Shown here: piece after piece, positions 8,356 through 18,439 of the stretch
How the letters are laid out: each line of letters opens with the position of its first letter
How positions within the stretch are numbered: the first letter of the stretch is position 1
Source of the DNA: Oscillospiraceae bacterium
GTDB taxonomy: Bacteria; Bacillota; Clostridia; Oscillospirales; Oscillospiraceae
Length of the DNA stretch: 64,000 nucleotides
Direction of reading: 5' to 3'
Assembly: GCA_016293865.1 (NCBI GenBank)
Contig: JAEDDG010000004.1
Location: 1 to 64,000 of the forward strand
Notes under the pieces: model-generated
What the model was told of the DNA's origin: nothing
The model's input: only the letters and a program-made list of their open reading frames with translations
Database searches by the model: none
Translations under genes and position numbers: made by a program

Positions 8356-8409
8356 CGGCATCAAAACGGCAACATCACACGCGCCGGTGAAAGCGCGGGG
8401 GAATGATGT

Positions 8410-10299
8410 TCAGCAGCCGTGCTTTTTCAGAATCAGGGCAGACAGCGGCTCCATCACCGCGGGACCGGGCGCCGGCGCGCCGGTGTGCAGAGCCAGAACC
8501 GTTTCGGTGTATTCCGGGGGAATATCAACCGGCTCGTGCTCAAAAATGCCGCGGTTGATCAGAATCAGAAGCGTTTCGTCGGGATCAGAGCGGGTAAAGG
8601 CAAAAACATGCGCCGTTCCGGGCACAGGGGAGAAGCTGCCGCCGGTCAGGACGGGGTGTACCCGCCGCAGGGCGGTCAGCTGCCTGTAATGGGCAGTGAG
8701 CGCCGGATCCTCACATCCCCAGGGGAAGGAGCCGCGGTTATACGGATCGCTGAAGCCCTGCATGCCGGCCTCGTCGCCGTAATATATACAGGGCACGCCC
8801 GGCACCGTGAACTGCAGCAGGCTCAAAAGCTCGAGCCGCCGCTTTGCCAAGGCCAGTTTGTCCGGCGGGAGCATACTGGTCTGGCGCTGCATGTCGTCCT
8901 GCGGTTCCGGCTGGTCGCCCAGTACGGTCAGAATCCGGGTGCGGTCATGGCTGCCGATCAGATTCAGCGCGCCGTAGAAGTTTTCCGGCGGATAGTTTTC
9001 CATCAGGCTCATCAGCGTGTCGCCCAGCTCCGGCGCATCCAGCTGTCCAAGCGTGTAGCGGATGGCGCAGTCCCGGAAGGGATAGTTCATGGTGGCGTGC
9101 AGCTCATGCCCCAGGAAATATGCCCTGCGGCAGCCGTAGCTGATTTTATTGCTGGCGTCCTCCCAGACCTCGCCCAGAAGAAGGCTTTCGGGGTCCTCGG
9201 CATCCATGGCGGCGCGGATTTTTCGGATAAAGCTGTCCGGCAGTTCGTCGGCCACATCCAGCCGCCAGCCGGATGCGCCCAGCCGCAGCCATTTGCGGAT
9301 CACGCCGTTTTCGCCACAGATGAATTCAGCATAGCTCTCCTGCGTTTCATCAACCTCCGGAAGATCGTCCACGCCCCACCAGCAGCAATAGCGGTCCGGG
9401 AAGTGTTCAAAGCTGTACCAGCTGAAGCAGGGGGAGGACGGACCGGCGCAGGCGCCCGGCTCGGAAAACGTTCCGTAACGGTTGAAGTAGCGGCTGTCCG
9501 CACCCGTATGGCTGAAAACGCCGTCCAGAATAAAGCGGATGCCGCGCTGCCGGCCGTCCTGCATCAGACGGCGGAAGTCGTCCTCCGTGCCCAGCAGCGG
9601 ATCGATCCGCATGTAATCCGCCGTGTCATACCGGTGGCAGCTGGAGGCCATGAAGATCGGATTAAGATAGACGACGGTGACGCCCAGCTGCTCCAGATAC
9701 GGCAGCTTTTCGCGGATGCCCTCCAGCGTGCCGCCGTAGAACGGCCAGCGGATCACCCGGCCGCTGCTGTCCCGGCCGTAAAACGGCAGATCCGACCAGT
9801 TCATATGCAGAAGTTTGTTTGCACTTTTGTATGAAAACGCCGTGCTTTCGGCCAGACGGACGGGAAAATCCCGGCCGCGGGCAAAGGAATCCGGGAAAAT
9901 CTGGTAAACGATGCCGTTTTTAAACCAGTCCGGCGTAACGGACTGTTCGTAAACCGTAATCTGATAGGGACTGACGTCTTCATTTTCAGACAGAGTGCTT
10001 TCACCGCCTGTACGGTTCTGCGCACAGCCCAGCCAGACGGTTTTTCCGCCGGACAGGGAGAGACGGAAGGTGTACCACATCAGGCAGCCGGCCGCGGGCA
10101 GCGGGAGCGATACGGAAAACAGGCTGCCGCTGCGGGCCATGGGGTATGCGTCAGGCGCTTTGCCGTCTGCCGCAAGAAGAAGCGTGCAGGCCTCGGCTTC
10201 GGCGTCCGCCTGAACGGCCAGAAAAAGCGGCGAACCGGCAACCGCCGCCCCGAAGGGACGGCGGTATAAGGGCATTCTGGAATTGTGGTATGCGGTCAT
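8410..10299 (-). CDS. GH13 alpha-amylase/neopullulanase-like glycoside hydrolase (cytoplasmic)
   Basis: 629 residues without a signal peptide, so it should act inside the cell, probably on glycogen or released maltodextrins. A beta-rich N-terminal domain (~1-115), as in neopullulanases and cyclomaltodextrinases, precedes the (beta/alpha)8 barrel that starts near GIVYQIFPDSFARG. The GH13 catalytic residues are all present: nucleophile Asp348 (GWRLDVADE), acid Glu377 (LLGEVWED) and Asp452 (LIGSHDRTR). It is the last gene of the glycogen operon and its ATG overlaps the glgA stop by four bases (ATGA). No GlgX- or pullulanase-type debranching enzyme is seen elsewhere in the window, so this protein may supply that function. 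That role is inferred; the exact bond specificity cannot be read from sequence. Confidence 0.88.
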   Translation of the reverse strand: MTAYHNSRMPLYRRPFGAAVAGSPLFLAVQADAEAEACTLLLAADGKAPDAYPMARSGSLFSVSLPLPAAGCLMWYTFRLSLSGGKTVWLGCAQNRTGGESTLSENEDVSPYQITVYEQSVTPDWFKNGIVYQIFPDSFARGRDFPVRLAESTAFSYKSANKLLHMNWSDLPFYGRDSSGRVIRWPFYGGTLEGIREKLPYLEQLGVTVVYLNPIFMASSCHRYDTADYMRIDPLLGTEDDFRRLMQDGRQRGIRFILDGVFSHTGADSRYFNRYGTFSEPGACAGPSSPCFSWYSFEHFPDRYCCWWGVDDLPEVDETQESYAEFICGENGVIRKWLRLGASGWRLDVADELPDSFIRKIRAAMDAEDPESLLLGEVWEDASNKISYGCRRAYFLGHELHATMNYPFRDCAIRYTLGQLDAPELGDTLMSLMENYPPENFYGALNLIGSHDRTRILTVLGDQPEPQDDMQRQTSMLPPDKLALAKRRLELLSLLQFTVPGVPCIYYGDEAGMQGFSDPYNRGSFPWGCEDPALTAHYRQLTALRRVHPVLTGGSFSPVPGTAHVFAFTRSDPDETLLILINRGIFEHEPVDIPPEYTETVLALHTGAPAPGPAVMEPLSALILKKHGC

Positions 10300-11765
10300 G
10301 ATGCGGATTCCTTTCCGGGAACGCTGCGGTAAAGCGCCATGTATTTTTCGGCAGAGGCGTTCCAGGAGAAGTCCTGTGCCATGGCGCGGCAGACCAGACT
10401 GTGCCAGACGTCGGGCTTTTCCGTGTAAAGCTCCACCGCGCGCTTGGCCGTGAACAGCAGCTCGTGCGCGTTGTAGTTGGCGAAGGAGAAGCCGGTGCCT
10501 TCGCCGGTTTCCTTGTTGTAGGGGATGACGCTGTCTTTCAGCCCGCCGGTTTCCCTGACAATGGGCAGCGCGCCGTAGCTCATGGCGATCATCTGTGTCA
10601 GGCCGCAGGGCTCGAAAAGAGACGGGACCAGCACCATGTCTGCGGCGGCGTAAATGCGGTGGGACAGAGGCTCGCTGAAGGTGAGTACGGCCGCCATTTT
10701 GTCCGGCATGGATTGAGCGGCGGCCCGGAAGGCCTGCTCATATTTGTCGTCGCCCACGCCGAGAATGACCAGCTGGATGTCCTGCTCCATCAATTCATGC
10801 AGGATGAAGACCAGCAGATCCAGGCCCTTCTGGTCGGTCAGACGGCTGATCAGTGCCAGCATGGGCACGTCCGCCCGCTGGGCAAGCCCCAGGGAGGCCT
10901 GCAGCTGCAGCTTGTTTTTGGCCTTGTTCTGCTGCACGGTTTTTACCGTATAGCGGTAATCGATCAGCTTGTCGGTCCGGGGAGAGTAGCGGCCGTAGGA
11001 AATGCCGTTGAGAATGCCGGATAGGTCGCCCTTCCGGTGACGGAAGATATCCTGTGCGTTTTCGCCGTAGAAATCCAGACAGATCTCCTCTGCGTATGTG
11101 GGGCTGACGGTGATCAGCTTGTCCGCGCAGCACAGGGCGCCGCGCATATAGTTGATGGTGTCCTCATAGGCGAGTCCAAGGGCGCAGGCCTGCGCGTCGC
11201 TGAGACCCAGCAGGTCACCGCAGCAGCTGCGGGGATAAATCCCCTGGAACTTCAGATTGTGGATGGTAAAAACTGTCCTGATGCCGCTGTAAAGCGGGTC
11301 ATCCCTGTGGAAGGCCTTCAGAAATACGGGCGTCAGAGCCGTGTGCCAGTCGTTGCAGTGAATCACATCCGGTTTGAAGCCGGGCAGATGCGGAATACAG
11401 TCCAGAACAGCCTTGGCAAAAAAGGCGATGCGCTCGCCGTCATCGTAAAAGCCATAGGCCTTGTCCCTGCGGAAATAGTACTCGTTGTCGATGAAATAGC
11501 AGACAACGCCGTTTTTGGTCAGCTTTTCAATGCCGCAGTACTGATTGCGCCAGCTCAGAGAGACGGTGAAGTCGGCGACGTGAACCATCTGCGCCCGGTA
11601 CTCCTCCGGAATGGTGCCGAATTTCGGCATGATCAGACGCACGTTTGCGCCGGCTTTTTTCAGCGCCGCGGGCAGGCTGCCGCCCACATCGCCCAGTCCG
11701 CCGGTTTTCATGAAGGGGTCCGCCTCAAACGAGGCAAACAAAACGGATATTTTTTCGCTTTTCAT
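10296..11765 (-). CDS. glgA: Glycogen synthase, ADP-glucose type
   Basis: 489 residues, GT5 family and of normal length. It transfers glucose from ADP-glucose to the non-reducing ends of alpha-1,4-glucan. The N-terminal ADP-glucose-binding loop KTGGLGDVGGSLP is intact (~residues 20-32). The C-terminal GT-B motif (PSLFEPCGLTQMIAMSYGALPIVRETGGLKDSV) carries the catalytic Glu. It is translationally coupled at both ends: TGATG overlap with glgD upstream and ATGA overlap with the amylase downstream. Confidence 0.96.
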   Translation of the reverse strand: MKSEKISVLFASFEADPFMKTGGLGDVGGSLPAALKKAGANVRLIMPKFGTIPEEYRAQMVHVADFTVSLSWRNQYCGIEKLTKNGVVCYFIDNEYYFRRDKAYGFYDDGERIAFFAKAVLDCIPHLPGFKPDVIHCNDWHTALTPVFLKAFHRDDPLYSGIRTVFTIHNLKFQGIYPRSCCGDLLGLSDAQACALGLAYEDTINYMRGALCCADKLITVSPTYAEEICLDFYGENAQDIFRHRKGDLSGILNGISYGRYSPRTDKLIDYRYTVKTVQQNKAKNKLQLQASLGLAQRADVPMLALISRLTDQKGLDLLVFILHELMEQDIQLVILGVGDDKYEQAFRAAAQSMPDKMAAVLTFSEPLSHRIYAAADMVLVPSLFEPCGLTQMIAMSYGALPIVRETGGLKDSVIPYNKETGEGTGFSFANYNAHELLFTAKRAVELYTEKPDVWHSLVCRAMAQDFSWNASAEKYMALYRSVPGKESAS

Positions 11766-12868
11766 CAGATTTCCCGCCTTTTTTCAACGGCAATGGGTTT
11801 TTCCGGGCTGCCGGAAGTCTGAACGCCGTTTTTCACGTTGACATATTTGTCGCAGACGACGTTTTCAAGCCGGGCATTTTCTCCGATCACAGAATTCTGC
11901 ATAATCACGCAGTTTTTGACGACTGCGCCCTTTTTGATGTTGACGCCGCGGAAAATGATGCTGTCTTCAACACGGCCCTCAATGATGCAGCCGGAGGCCA
12001 CCAGAGAGTGCCGCACGCTGGAGGCGCCCAGATATTTCGTCGGAGGGGAGTCCTGGACCTTTGTGGTGATGGGCCGGTCGCGCCGGAAAAGCTCGCTGCG
12101 GACTTCGTCATCCAGCAGGCGCATGTTGGCATCCATATAGCTGGAGAGGTCGTTGACCACGCCCACAAAGCCGTCGTACTTATAACCGCAGACAACCATT
12201 TTGTCCAGATTTTCCGCAAAAATGTCCATAACGTCCATGTAGCCCAGCGCTTCATACCATTTGGTAAAGCTCAGAAGCAGGTCGCTGTTGATCAGGAAAG
12301 AGCTGATAAAGCAGCGTTTGTGTTCGTCCGGGGTGGAGCGGATGGCGGTGACCCGGCCGGTATCCGTCAGCTCCAGATACTGCTCGCCGGGATCGGCCGG
12401 CGCCATGCCTTCTTTATAAATCAGCGTAATGTCTGCGCCGGAGGCCTCATGGGCTTTGGCAACCTCGCGGTAGTCAATATTCATTACTTTGTCCACGCCG
12501 GACACGGCGATGACATCTGCACCGGCGCGCTCCAGGAAGGGACGGTTCTGGATCAGGTCCCGCAGCAGGAACTTGCTGTTCATGCTCTTGAGACCATAGA
12601 TGGAACCGGGCAGGATGAACATGCCGCCGACCTTGCGGCTCAGCGCCCATTCCTTTCCGACGCCCACATGGTCCATCAGGGAGCGGTAGAGGTACGGCGT
12701 AATAAGACCCACGGTGATGATGCCGGAGTTGACCATATTGGACAGGGGGAAGTCAACCAGCCGGTAGCGGCCGCCGAAAGGAAGCGAAGCCACCGGGCGG
12801 TCCTCTGTCAGACCGTCAAAGGTGTTTCTGTTGTAGTTTGCGGAAACGAGACCTACCATTGTTGTCAT
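11765..12868 (-). CDS. glgD: Glucose-1-phosphate adenylyltransferase regulatory subunit GlgD
   Basis: 367 residues. It has the nucleotidyltransferase plus left-handed beta-helix layout of ADP-glucose pyrophosphorylase, but the N-terminal GxGxRLxPLT substrate loop of GlgC is replaced here (SANYNRNTFDGLTEDRPVA). That is the hallmark of GlgD, the partner that modulates GlgC in Firmicutes. It keeps FGGRYRLVDFPLSN. It lies 14 bp downstream of glgC with GGAGGTG ahead, and overlaps glgA by one base. It is expected to form a heterotetramer with GlgC. Confidence 0.93.
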   Translation of the reverse strand: MTTMVGLVSANYNRNTFDGLTEDRPVASLPFGGRYRLVDFPLSNMVNSGIITVGLITPYLYRSLMDHVGVGKEWALSRKVGGMFILPGSIYGLKSMNSKFLLRDLIQNRPFLERAGADVIAVSGVDKVMNIDYREVAKAHEASGADITLIYKEGMAPADPGEQYLELTDTGRVTAIRSTPDEHKRCFISSFLINSDLLLSFTKWYEALGYMDVMDIFAENLDKMVVCGYKYDGFVGVVNDLSSYMDANMRLLDDEVRSELFRRDRPITTKVQDSPPTKYLGASSVRHSLVASGCIIEGRVEDSIIFRGVNIKKGAVVKNCVIMQNSVIGENARLENVVCDKYVNVKNGVQTSGSPEKPIAVEKRREI

Positions 12869-12882
12869 CCCAATGCACCTCC

Positions 12883-14025
12883 TCAGACACTTGCGTAACG
12901 GCCATGGTCGCCCAAAACGGCGATCCGTTCTTTTTCCGTGCCGCCGCAGAAACAGGCGCCGGCCTCAATGGTGGCGTTCTCGCCGACAATGGCCCGGAAG
13001 ACCCGTGCGCCGGCCTCCACCCGCGCGCCGGGCAGCAGAATGGCGTCTTCCACCACAGCGCCGATGCCGATGTGGGCGTCATAGCTGATGATGGAATTTT
13101 TGGCTGTGCCAAGCACCTCGCAGCCATTGCAGACAAGGCTGCGCTCCACCACGGCGTTTGAACCGATATAGTGCGGCGGGAGCATATTGGCATTGGAGAA
13201 AATGCGCATTTTGCTCTCGAAAATATTGAAGTCCGGATGTTCGTCCAGAAGGCTCATCTGCGCTTCATAATAGCTGTCGATGGTGCCCACGTCTTTCCAG
13301 TAACCGGAGAATGTATAGGCAAACAGCCGTTCTCCCGCGTTCAGCAGGTTGGGGATGATGTTTTTGCCGAAATCCTTGCTGGAGTCCGGATCCTTATGGT
13401 CGGCAATCAGGGCATTGCGCAGGACGGGCCAGGAGAAGATATAAATACCCATGGAGGCCAGATTGCTTTCCGGCTTCGGCGGCTTTTCTTCAAATTTTGT
13501 AATGCGCATGTCGCCGTCCACGCTCATCACGCCGAAGCGCGACGCGTCTTCCATGGGGACCTGGATCACCGAGACAGTGAGCGCGGCGTTGTTTTTCTTG
13601 TGGAAGGTGAGCATTTCATTGTAATCCATCTTGTACAGATGGTCGCCGGAGAGCACCAGTACATATTCAGGATCGTACCGCTCGATAAAGTCCATGTTGC
13701 GGTAAATTGCGTCGGCCGTGCCGTTGTACCAGCGTCCGCCGGACTCGGTGGCATACGGCGGAAGAATGTGCAGGCCGCCTTCCGGATTGTCCAGATCCCA
13801 GGCGACGCCGTTTCCCAGATAGGAGTTGAGAATCAGGGGCTTATACTGGGTCAGAACGCCGACCGTATCAATATTGGAATTGATGCAGTTGGAGAGACTG
13901 AAGTCAATAATGCGGTACTTTCCCCCGAACGCCACTGCTGGTTTGGCGTTTTTCCTGGTGAGCGGACCCAGGCGGCTTCCCTGACCGCCTGCCAGCAGCA
14001 TTGCAATGCATTCTTTTTTTCGCAT
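12883..14025 (-). CDS. glgC: Glucose-1-phosphate adenylyltransferase, catalytic subunit
   Basis: 380 residues. It makes ADP-glucose from ATP and glucose-1-phosphate, the committed step to glycogen. The catalytic loop AGGQGSRLGPLTRKNAKPAV, the KYRIIDFSLSN motif and the metal-binding region VLSGDHLYKMDY are all intact. The C-terminal third is a left-handed beta-helix of hexapeptide repeats (GIGAVVEDAILLPGARV). GGGAGG precedes the ATG by eight bases. A 68-bp gap separates it from glgP, with no clear promoter or terminator inside. Confidence 0.96.
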   Translation of the reverse strand: MRKKECIAMLLAGGQGSRLGPLTRKNAKPAVAFGGKYRIIDFSLSNCINSNIDTVGVLTQYKPLILNSYLGNGVAWDLDNPEGGLHILPPYATESGGRWYNGTADAIYRNMDFIERYDPEYVLVLSGDHLYKMDYNEMLTFHKKNNAALTVSVIQVPMEDASRFGVMSVDGDMRITKFEEKPPKPESNLASMGIYIFSWPVLRNALIADHKDPDSSKDFGKNIIPNLLNAGERLFAYTFSGYWKDVGTIDSYYEAQMSLLDEHPDFNIFESKMRIFSNANMLPPHYIGSNAVVERSLVCNGCEVLGTAKNSIISYDAHIGIGAVVEDAILLPGARVEAGARVFRAIVGENATIEAGACFCGGTEKERIAVLGDHGRYASV

Positions 14026-14093
14026 AGTGCAGACCTCCCTTTATGGATTTATTTTAGGGGCGGCCGGCCTGCCTGCGCAGGAAACGCAGGCGG

Positions 14094-16511
14094 TCAAACC
14101 TTCCATATATCGCTGGCGTATTCGCGGATGGTTCTGTCGCTGCTGAAATAGCCGCTGCCGGCAATGTTCATCAGCGCCGTACGGCTCCAGGCGCCTTTGT
14201 CGCACCAGAGACGGCCGGTTTCTTCCCATGCGGTGATATAGGGCAGCAGGTCCTGAAGGACGAAATACTCGTCGCCGTGTTTGCAGAGCGCGTCATACAC
14301 CCCGTGGAATGCAAAGCCGCTGCCTGCAAAGAAGCCGTTGACCAGCTGATCCATCAGACCGGCAATGCGGCCGCTGCTGCGCACAAGCTCCTCCGGATGA
14401 TAGGCGTTATCGCGCCGCATGGCATAAATTTCATCTGCATGCAGACCGAAAATCCTGATGTTGTCCTCGCCGGCACGCTGACGGATTTCCACATTCGCGC
14501 CGTCCAGCGTGCCGAGGGTCACTGCGCCGTTCATCATGAACTTCATGTTGCCGGTGCCGCTGGCCTCCTTGCCGGCGGTGGAGATCTGCTCGCTGATGTC
14601 TGCGGCAGGATAGATCAGCTGTGCCTGGGAGACGCTGAAGTTTTCAAGGAATACAACTTTCAGGCGGCCTTCCATGGCTGGATCGGCGTTGACCACATCG
14701 GCGATGCTGCAGATGAGCTTGATGATCTCCTTGGCGAACACATAGCTGTGCGCGGCCTTTCCGGCAAAAATAAAGGTGTGCGGCGGAATCGGCAGACTGG
14801 GATCGGCCTTCAGGCGATTGTAGACGTCCATGATCTTCAGGACGTTCAGAAGCTGCCGCTTGTAGGCATGGATGCGCTTGACCTGAATGTCAAAAACAGA
14901 GTCGGGATCCACGCCGATGTGGTTCTTGCGGCCGATATACTCAGCCAGACGGACCTTGTTCTCGCGCTTGACGCGCTGCAGACCCTCCAGGAAGGCACTG
15001 TCTCCGCGCAGATTCCGCAGCTGCTCCAGAAGCGCGGGATCGTCCCGCCAGGCGGGGCCGATGGCGTCGGTAATCAGGCGGGTCAGGCCAGGGTTGGACT
15101 CGATCAGGAAGCGGCGGTGGCTGATGCCGTTTGTTTTGTTGTTGAATTTTTCCGGGCTGATGGCATAAAATGCTTTCAGCGTATCGGTTTTCAGGATTTC
15201 CGTGTGCAGCGCGGCCACGCCGTTGACGCTGTGGCTGCCGATGACGGACAGATTTGCCATGCGGACCTGGCTGTCGCCGACAACGGCGGTGGCGTTCAGA
15301 AGCTGTTCCCAGCCGGTCCGGGTGCGGTCAAAATTCTCGCGCCAGCGCCGGTCAATCTCATCGGTAATCATGGAAACCCTGGGCAGAAGCCGGGCGTAAA
15401 GATCCTGGGGCCATTTTTCCAGGGCCTCGGGCATGACGGTGTGGTTTGTATAGGACACAGTGCGCGTCACGATGTCCCAGGCCTCATTCCACTCCAGTCC
15501 CTCCTCATCCAGCAGAAGGCGCATCAGCTCAGGAACGACAAGCGCAGGGTGCGTGTCGTTTGTATGGATGCTCACATGCAGCGGAAAATCGGCCCAGGGA
15601 CTGTTGGCATGCGTCTGATGGTACTTTTTCAGGATGGATTTCAGACCGGCGGAGACGAAGAAGTATTCCTGCTTCAGACGCAGTTCCTTGCCGGAAGGCG
15701 TGCTGTCGTCCGGGTAGAGAATGCAGCTGATGGCCTCGGCCTCGTTGCGGCATCTGACTGCGGCGGAGTAGTCGCCGCGGGTGAAGGCCTCCAGATCGAA
15801 ATCCTCCTGCTCCGGCTGGGCGCGCCACAGGCGCAGGGTGTTGACCACCTTGCCGCCGCTGCCCACAATGGGAACGTCATAAGGCACGGCCTTGACGGTG
15901 GTGCCTCCGATCTGCTGAAAGACGGGCCGGCCGCCGCGCATGACGCGCTCAAAGCTGCCGCCGTATGTCACGGTTACGGCGTCGTCCATATGCTTGGTTT
16001 CCCAGGGGTAACCGTCATTCAGCCACGTATCCGGTCCTTCAGTCTGCCAGCCGTTGGCAATTTTCTGCTCAAAGAGACCAAAGCGGTAGCGGATGCCCAT
16101 GCCCGTGGCATTGATGCCCAGGAATGCCATGGAATCCAGGAAACACGCTGCCAGACGGCCGAGACCGCCGTTTCCGAGACCGGGATCGCTTTCGCATTCA
16201 CAGAGACTGTCCAGACTGATGCCGAGCTCAGCCAGGGAGTCCTCCACCAGCTGTTCTGCGCCGAACAGGACAAGGTAATTTTTCAGAAGACGGCCGATCA
16301 GAAACTCCATGGAGAAGTAATAGACCTCTTTGGCGTCGTTCATCATGAACTTGTGGGCAGAGGTGCTGCGGATGTGCGCGGCCTGACCGCAGATCAGCTT
16401 CACCAGAGCGGTGTACTGCTCGCGGCGGCTGCAGCGGTCAATGGGGCGGCCGAAAAGCTCTTCCGCCTTTTCACAGTAATTTCTTTTGAAAACTTCTTTA
16501 TCCTCAAACAT
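14094..16511 (-). CDS. glgP: Glycogen phosphorylase
   Basis: 805 residues, GT35 family. It releases glucose-1-phosphate from glycogen ends using phosphate and a pyridoxal phosphate cofactor. The cofactor-lysine motif is EASGTGNMKFMMNGAVTLGT. The N-terminal region (EDKEVFKRNYCEKAEELFG) and glucan site (ESDPGLGNGGLGRLAACFLDS) are canonical. It overlaps glgB by eight bases, and CAGGAG precedes the ATG. Placing phosphorylase between glgB and glgC puts degradation and synthesis under one transcript, so flux control is probably allosteric or by later regulation. Confidence 0.96.
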   Translation of the reverse strand: MFEDKEVFKRNYCEKAEELFGRPIDRCSRREQYTALVKLICGQAAHIRSTSAHKFMMNDAKEVYYFSMEFLIGRLLKNYLVLFGAEQLVEDSLAELGISLDSLCECESDPGLGNGGLGRLAACFLDSMAFLGINATGMGIRYRFGLFEQKIANGWQTEGPDTWLNDGYPWETKHMDDAVTVTYGGSFERVMRGGRPVFQQIGGTTVKAVPYDVPIVGSGGKVVNTLRLWRAQPEQEDFDLEAFTRGDYSAAVRCRNEAEAISCILYPDDSTPSGKELRLKQEYFFVSAGLKSILKKYHQTHANSPWADFPLHVSIHTNDTHPALVVPELMRLLLDEEGLEWNEAWDIVTRTVSYTNHTVMPEALEKWPQDLYARLLPRVSMITDEIDRRWRENFDRTRTGWEQLLNATAVVGDSQVRMANLSVIGSHSVNGVAALHTEILKTDTLKAFYAISPEKFNNKTNGISHRRFLIESNPGLTRLITDAIGPAWRDDPALLEQLRNLRGDSAFLEGLQRVKRENKVRLAEYIGRKNHIGVDPDSVFDIQVKRIHAYKRQLLNVLKIMDVYNRLKADPSLPIPPHTFIFAGKAAHSYVFAKEIIKLICSIADVVNADPAMEGRLKVVFLENFSVSQAQLIYPAADISEQISTAGKEASGTGNMKFMMNGAVTLGTLDGANVEIRQRAGEDNIRIFGLHADEIYAMRRDNAYHPEELVRSSGRIAGLMDQLVNGFFAGSGFAFHGVYDALCKHGDEYFVLQDLLPYITAWEETGRLWCDKGAWSRTALMNIAGSGYFSSDRTIREYASDIWKV

Positions 16512-18396
16512 TGCTTTCTCCTGATCTGGTATTTTTATTTGTACGCCGGATGATGACGCAGCCCAGCGCGGGCAGGGTCAGCGCGGCGGAATAGGGGCAT
16601 CCGTGCATGGGGATTTTTTCGCTGCGGATCGCCTGCGGGTTTTTCTTGCCGGAACCGCCGTAGGTCGGATCGTCGGAGTTGAAAATCTCCCTGTACCAGC
16701 CGCCGGTGCGCAGGCCGACGCGGTAGTCCGTATAGGCCTGTACGCCGAAGTTCAGTACGACGGTGACGGATTTTCCGGCGCCGTTTCGCCGGAAAATCAG
16801 AATGCTCTGGCCGGCGTTGTCCGCGTCCACCCATTCGAAGCCGTCCCAGCCGTGGTCATCCGCCCACAGGGCAGGGGTCGCCTTATAAAATGCGTTGGCC
16901 GCACGGATGAAATCCTGATGCTTCTGATGGTGTTCATACTGCAGCAGGAACCATTCCAGCTGCTCATAATACCGCCATTCGATAAACTGGCCGAATTCGC
17001 CGCCCATAAAGTTCAGCTTCCCGCCGGGATGTGTCAGCTGATACATATGCAGCAGGCGCAGACCGGCAAACTGACGCCATAAATCGCCGGGCATCCGTCC
17101 GATCAGAGAGTGTTTGCCGTGCACCACTTCGTCGTGGGAGAGCGGCAGCACAAAATTCTCCGAAAAGGCGTACATCATGGAGAAGGTCAGCAGATTGTGG
17201 TTGACCGGCCTCCCCGGAAAGTCAGTCGATACATAGCGCAGCGTATCGTTCATCCAGCCCATATCCCATTTGTAATGGAAGCCGAGTCCGCCGTCCTCCG
17301 GGGGCTTGGTGACCATGGGCCAGGCCGAGCTCTCTTCGGCAACGGTGAACACGCCCGGGAAACGGCTGCCGATGGTCCGGTTCAGCGTCTGCAGAAAAGC
17401 GATGGCGTCCAGATTTTCTTCGCCGCCTTTCAAATTGTAACGCTTTTTCTGCGGTTCGTCCACACCAAAATTGAGATACAGCATGCTGGAGACACCGTCC
17501 ACGCGGATTCCGTCAAAATGGAAGTGCTCCACAAAATACACGGCGCTGCTCAGCAGAAAGCTCTGGACCTCTGTCCGGGCAAAATCGAAAATATAGGTGC
17601 CCCACTGCTGGTGATCATACGCTTCAAACAGCTTTCCGCCGTTGAAGGCGCCGAGACCGTGGGCATCCCGGCAGAAGTGGCCGGGAACCCAGTCAAACAG
17701 AACGCCCAGTCCGGCGCGGTGGCACCGGTCAACCAGATACATCAGGCCTTCCGGCGGACCGTAGCGGGAAGTGGGGGCAAAGTAGCCTGTAACCTGATAT
17801 CCCCAGGAGCCGTCAAACGGATATTCCGTGATGGGCATCAGCTCCAGATGGGTGTAGCCCATCCGGACGGCGTAGGGAATGAGACTGTCCGCCAGTTCGC
17901 GCCAGGTAAAAAGGCTTCCGTCCGCATGACGCCGCCAGGAACCCGGATGAACCTCATAGATGTTCATGGGCTTTTTGAAATGATTTGTGCAGGCGCGGCG
18001 GGCAAGCCACCGGCTGTCAGACCATGGATAGGCGGGCAGGTCATAGGCTGCGGAGGCCGTGCCGGGGCGCAGCTCTGCAAAAAAGGCAAAGGGATCGGCT
18101 TTCAAAAACCGGCGGCCGTCTCGGGTCACGATGACGAACTTGTACAGGTCGCCTTTTTTTACGCCGGGAACGCGGCCGGTCCACACGCCGGTGGAACCCA
18201 CAGGTTCCAGCGGGCAGCGGCTTTCATCCCAGCCGCAGAAGGAGCCGGTCACATATACGGCGGCCACATCCGGCGCCCAGACGGTAAACGAAAAACCGTC
18301 GTCCGTCCTGTGCGCGCCGAGGCGCCGGTAGCACTCGGCGTCCGTGCCGCAGTTAAAGCCGTACAGATCAGCCTGTGTCATTTTCTGGTCGGACAA
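16504..18396 (-). CDS. glgB: 1,4-alpha-glucan branching enzyme
   Basis: 630 residues, GH13. It introduces alpha-1,6 branches into glycogen. An N-terminal CBM48 domain (~residues 20-115, FTVWAPDVAAVYVTGSFCGWD) precedes the barrel. Catalytic residues are Asp300 (DGIRVDGVSSMLY), Glu354 (VAEESSAWP) and His421-Asp422 (LPLSHDEVVHGK). The start is TTG 18396, nine bases after AAGGA. An internal ATG five codons later has no Shine-Dalgarno, so the TTG is preferred. It has a single N-terminal module, unlike the longer E. coli enzyme. It lies 43 bp downstream of rsmE. Confidence 0.95.
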   Translation of the reverse strand: MSDQKMTQADLYGFNCGTDAECYRRLGAHRTDDGFSFTVWAPDVAAVYVTGSFCGWDESRCPLEPVGSTGVWTGRVPGVKKGDLYKFVIVTRDGRRFLKADPFAFFAELRPGTASAAYDLPAYPWSDSRWLARRACTNHFKKPMNIYEVHPGSWRRHADGSLFTWRELADSLIPYAVRMGYTHLELMPITEYPFDGSWGYQVTGYFAPTSRYGPPEGLMYLVDRCHRAGLGVLFDWVPGHFCRDAHGLGAFNGGKLFEAYDHQQWGTYIFDFARTEVQSFLLSSAVYFVEHFHFDGIRVDGVSSMLYLNFGVDEPQKKRYNLKGGEENLDAIAFLQTLNRTIGSRFPGVFTVAEESSAWPMVTKPPEDGGLGFHYKWDMGWMNDTLRYVSTDFPGRPVNHNLLTFSMMYAFSENFVLPLSHDEVVHGKHSLIGRMPGDLWRQFAGLRLLHMYQLTHPGGKLNFMGGEFGQFIEWRYYEQLEWFLLQYEHHQKHQDFIRAANAFYKATPALWADDHGWDGFEWVDADNAGQSILIFRRNGAGKSVTVVLNFGVQAYTDYRVGLRTGGWYREIFNSDDPTYGGSGKKNPQAIRSEKIPMHGCPYSAALTLPALGCVIIRRTNKNTRSGESNV

Positions 18397-18439
18397 ATTG
18401 TCACATCCTTCCGCAGGTCTGCGCGCTGCACGCGCAGGG

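Noticed and set aside
14277..16553. 758-codon plus-strand open frame
   Set aside because: Antisense to glgP, which is complete and canonical.
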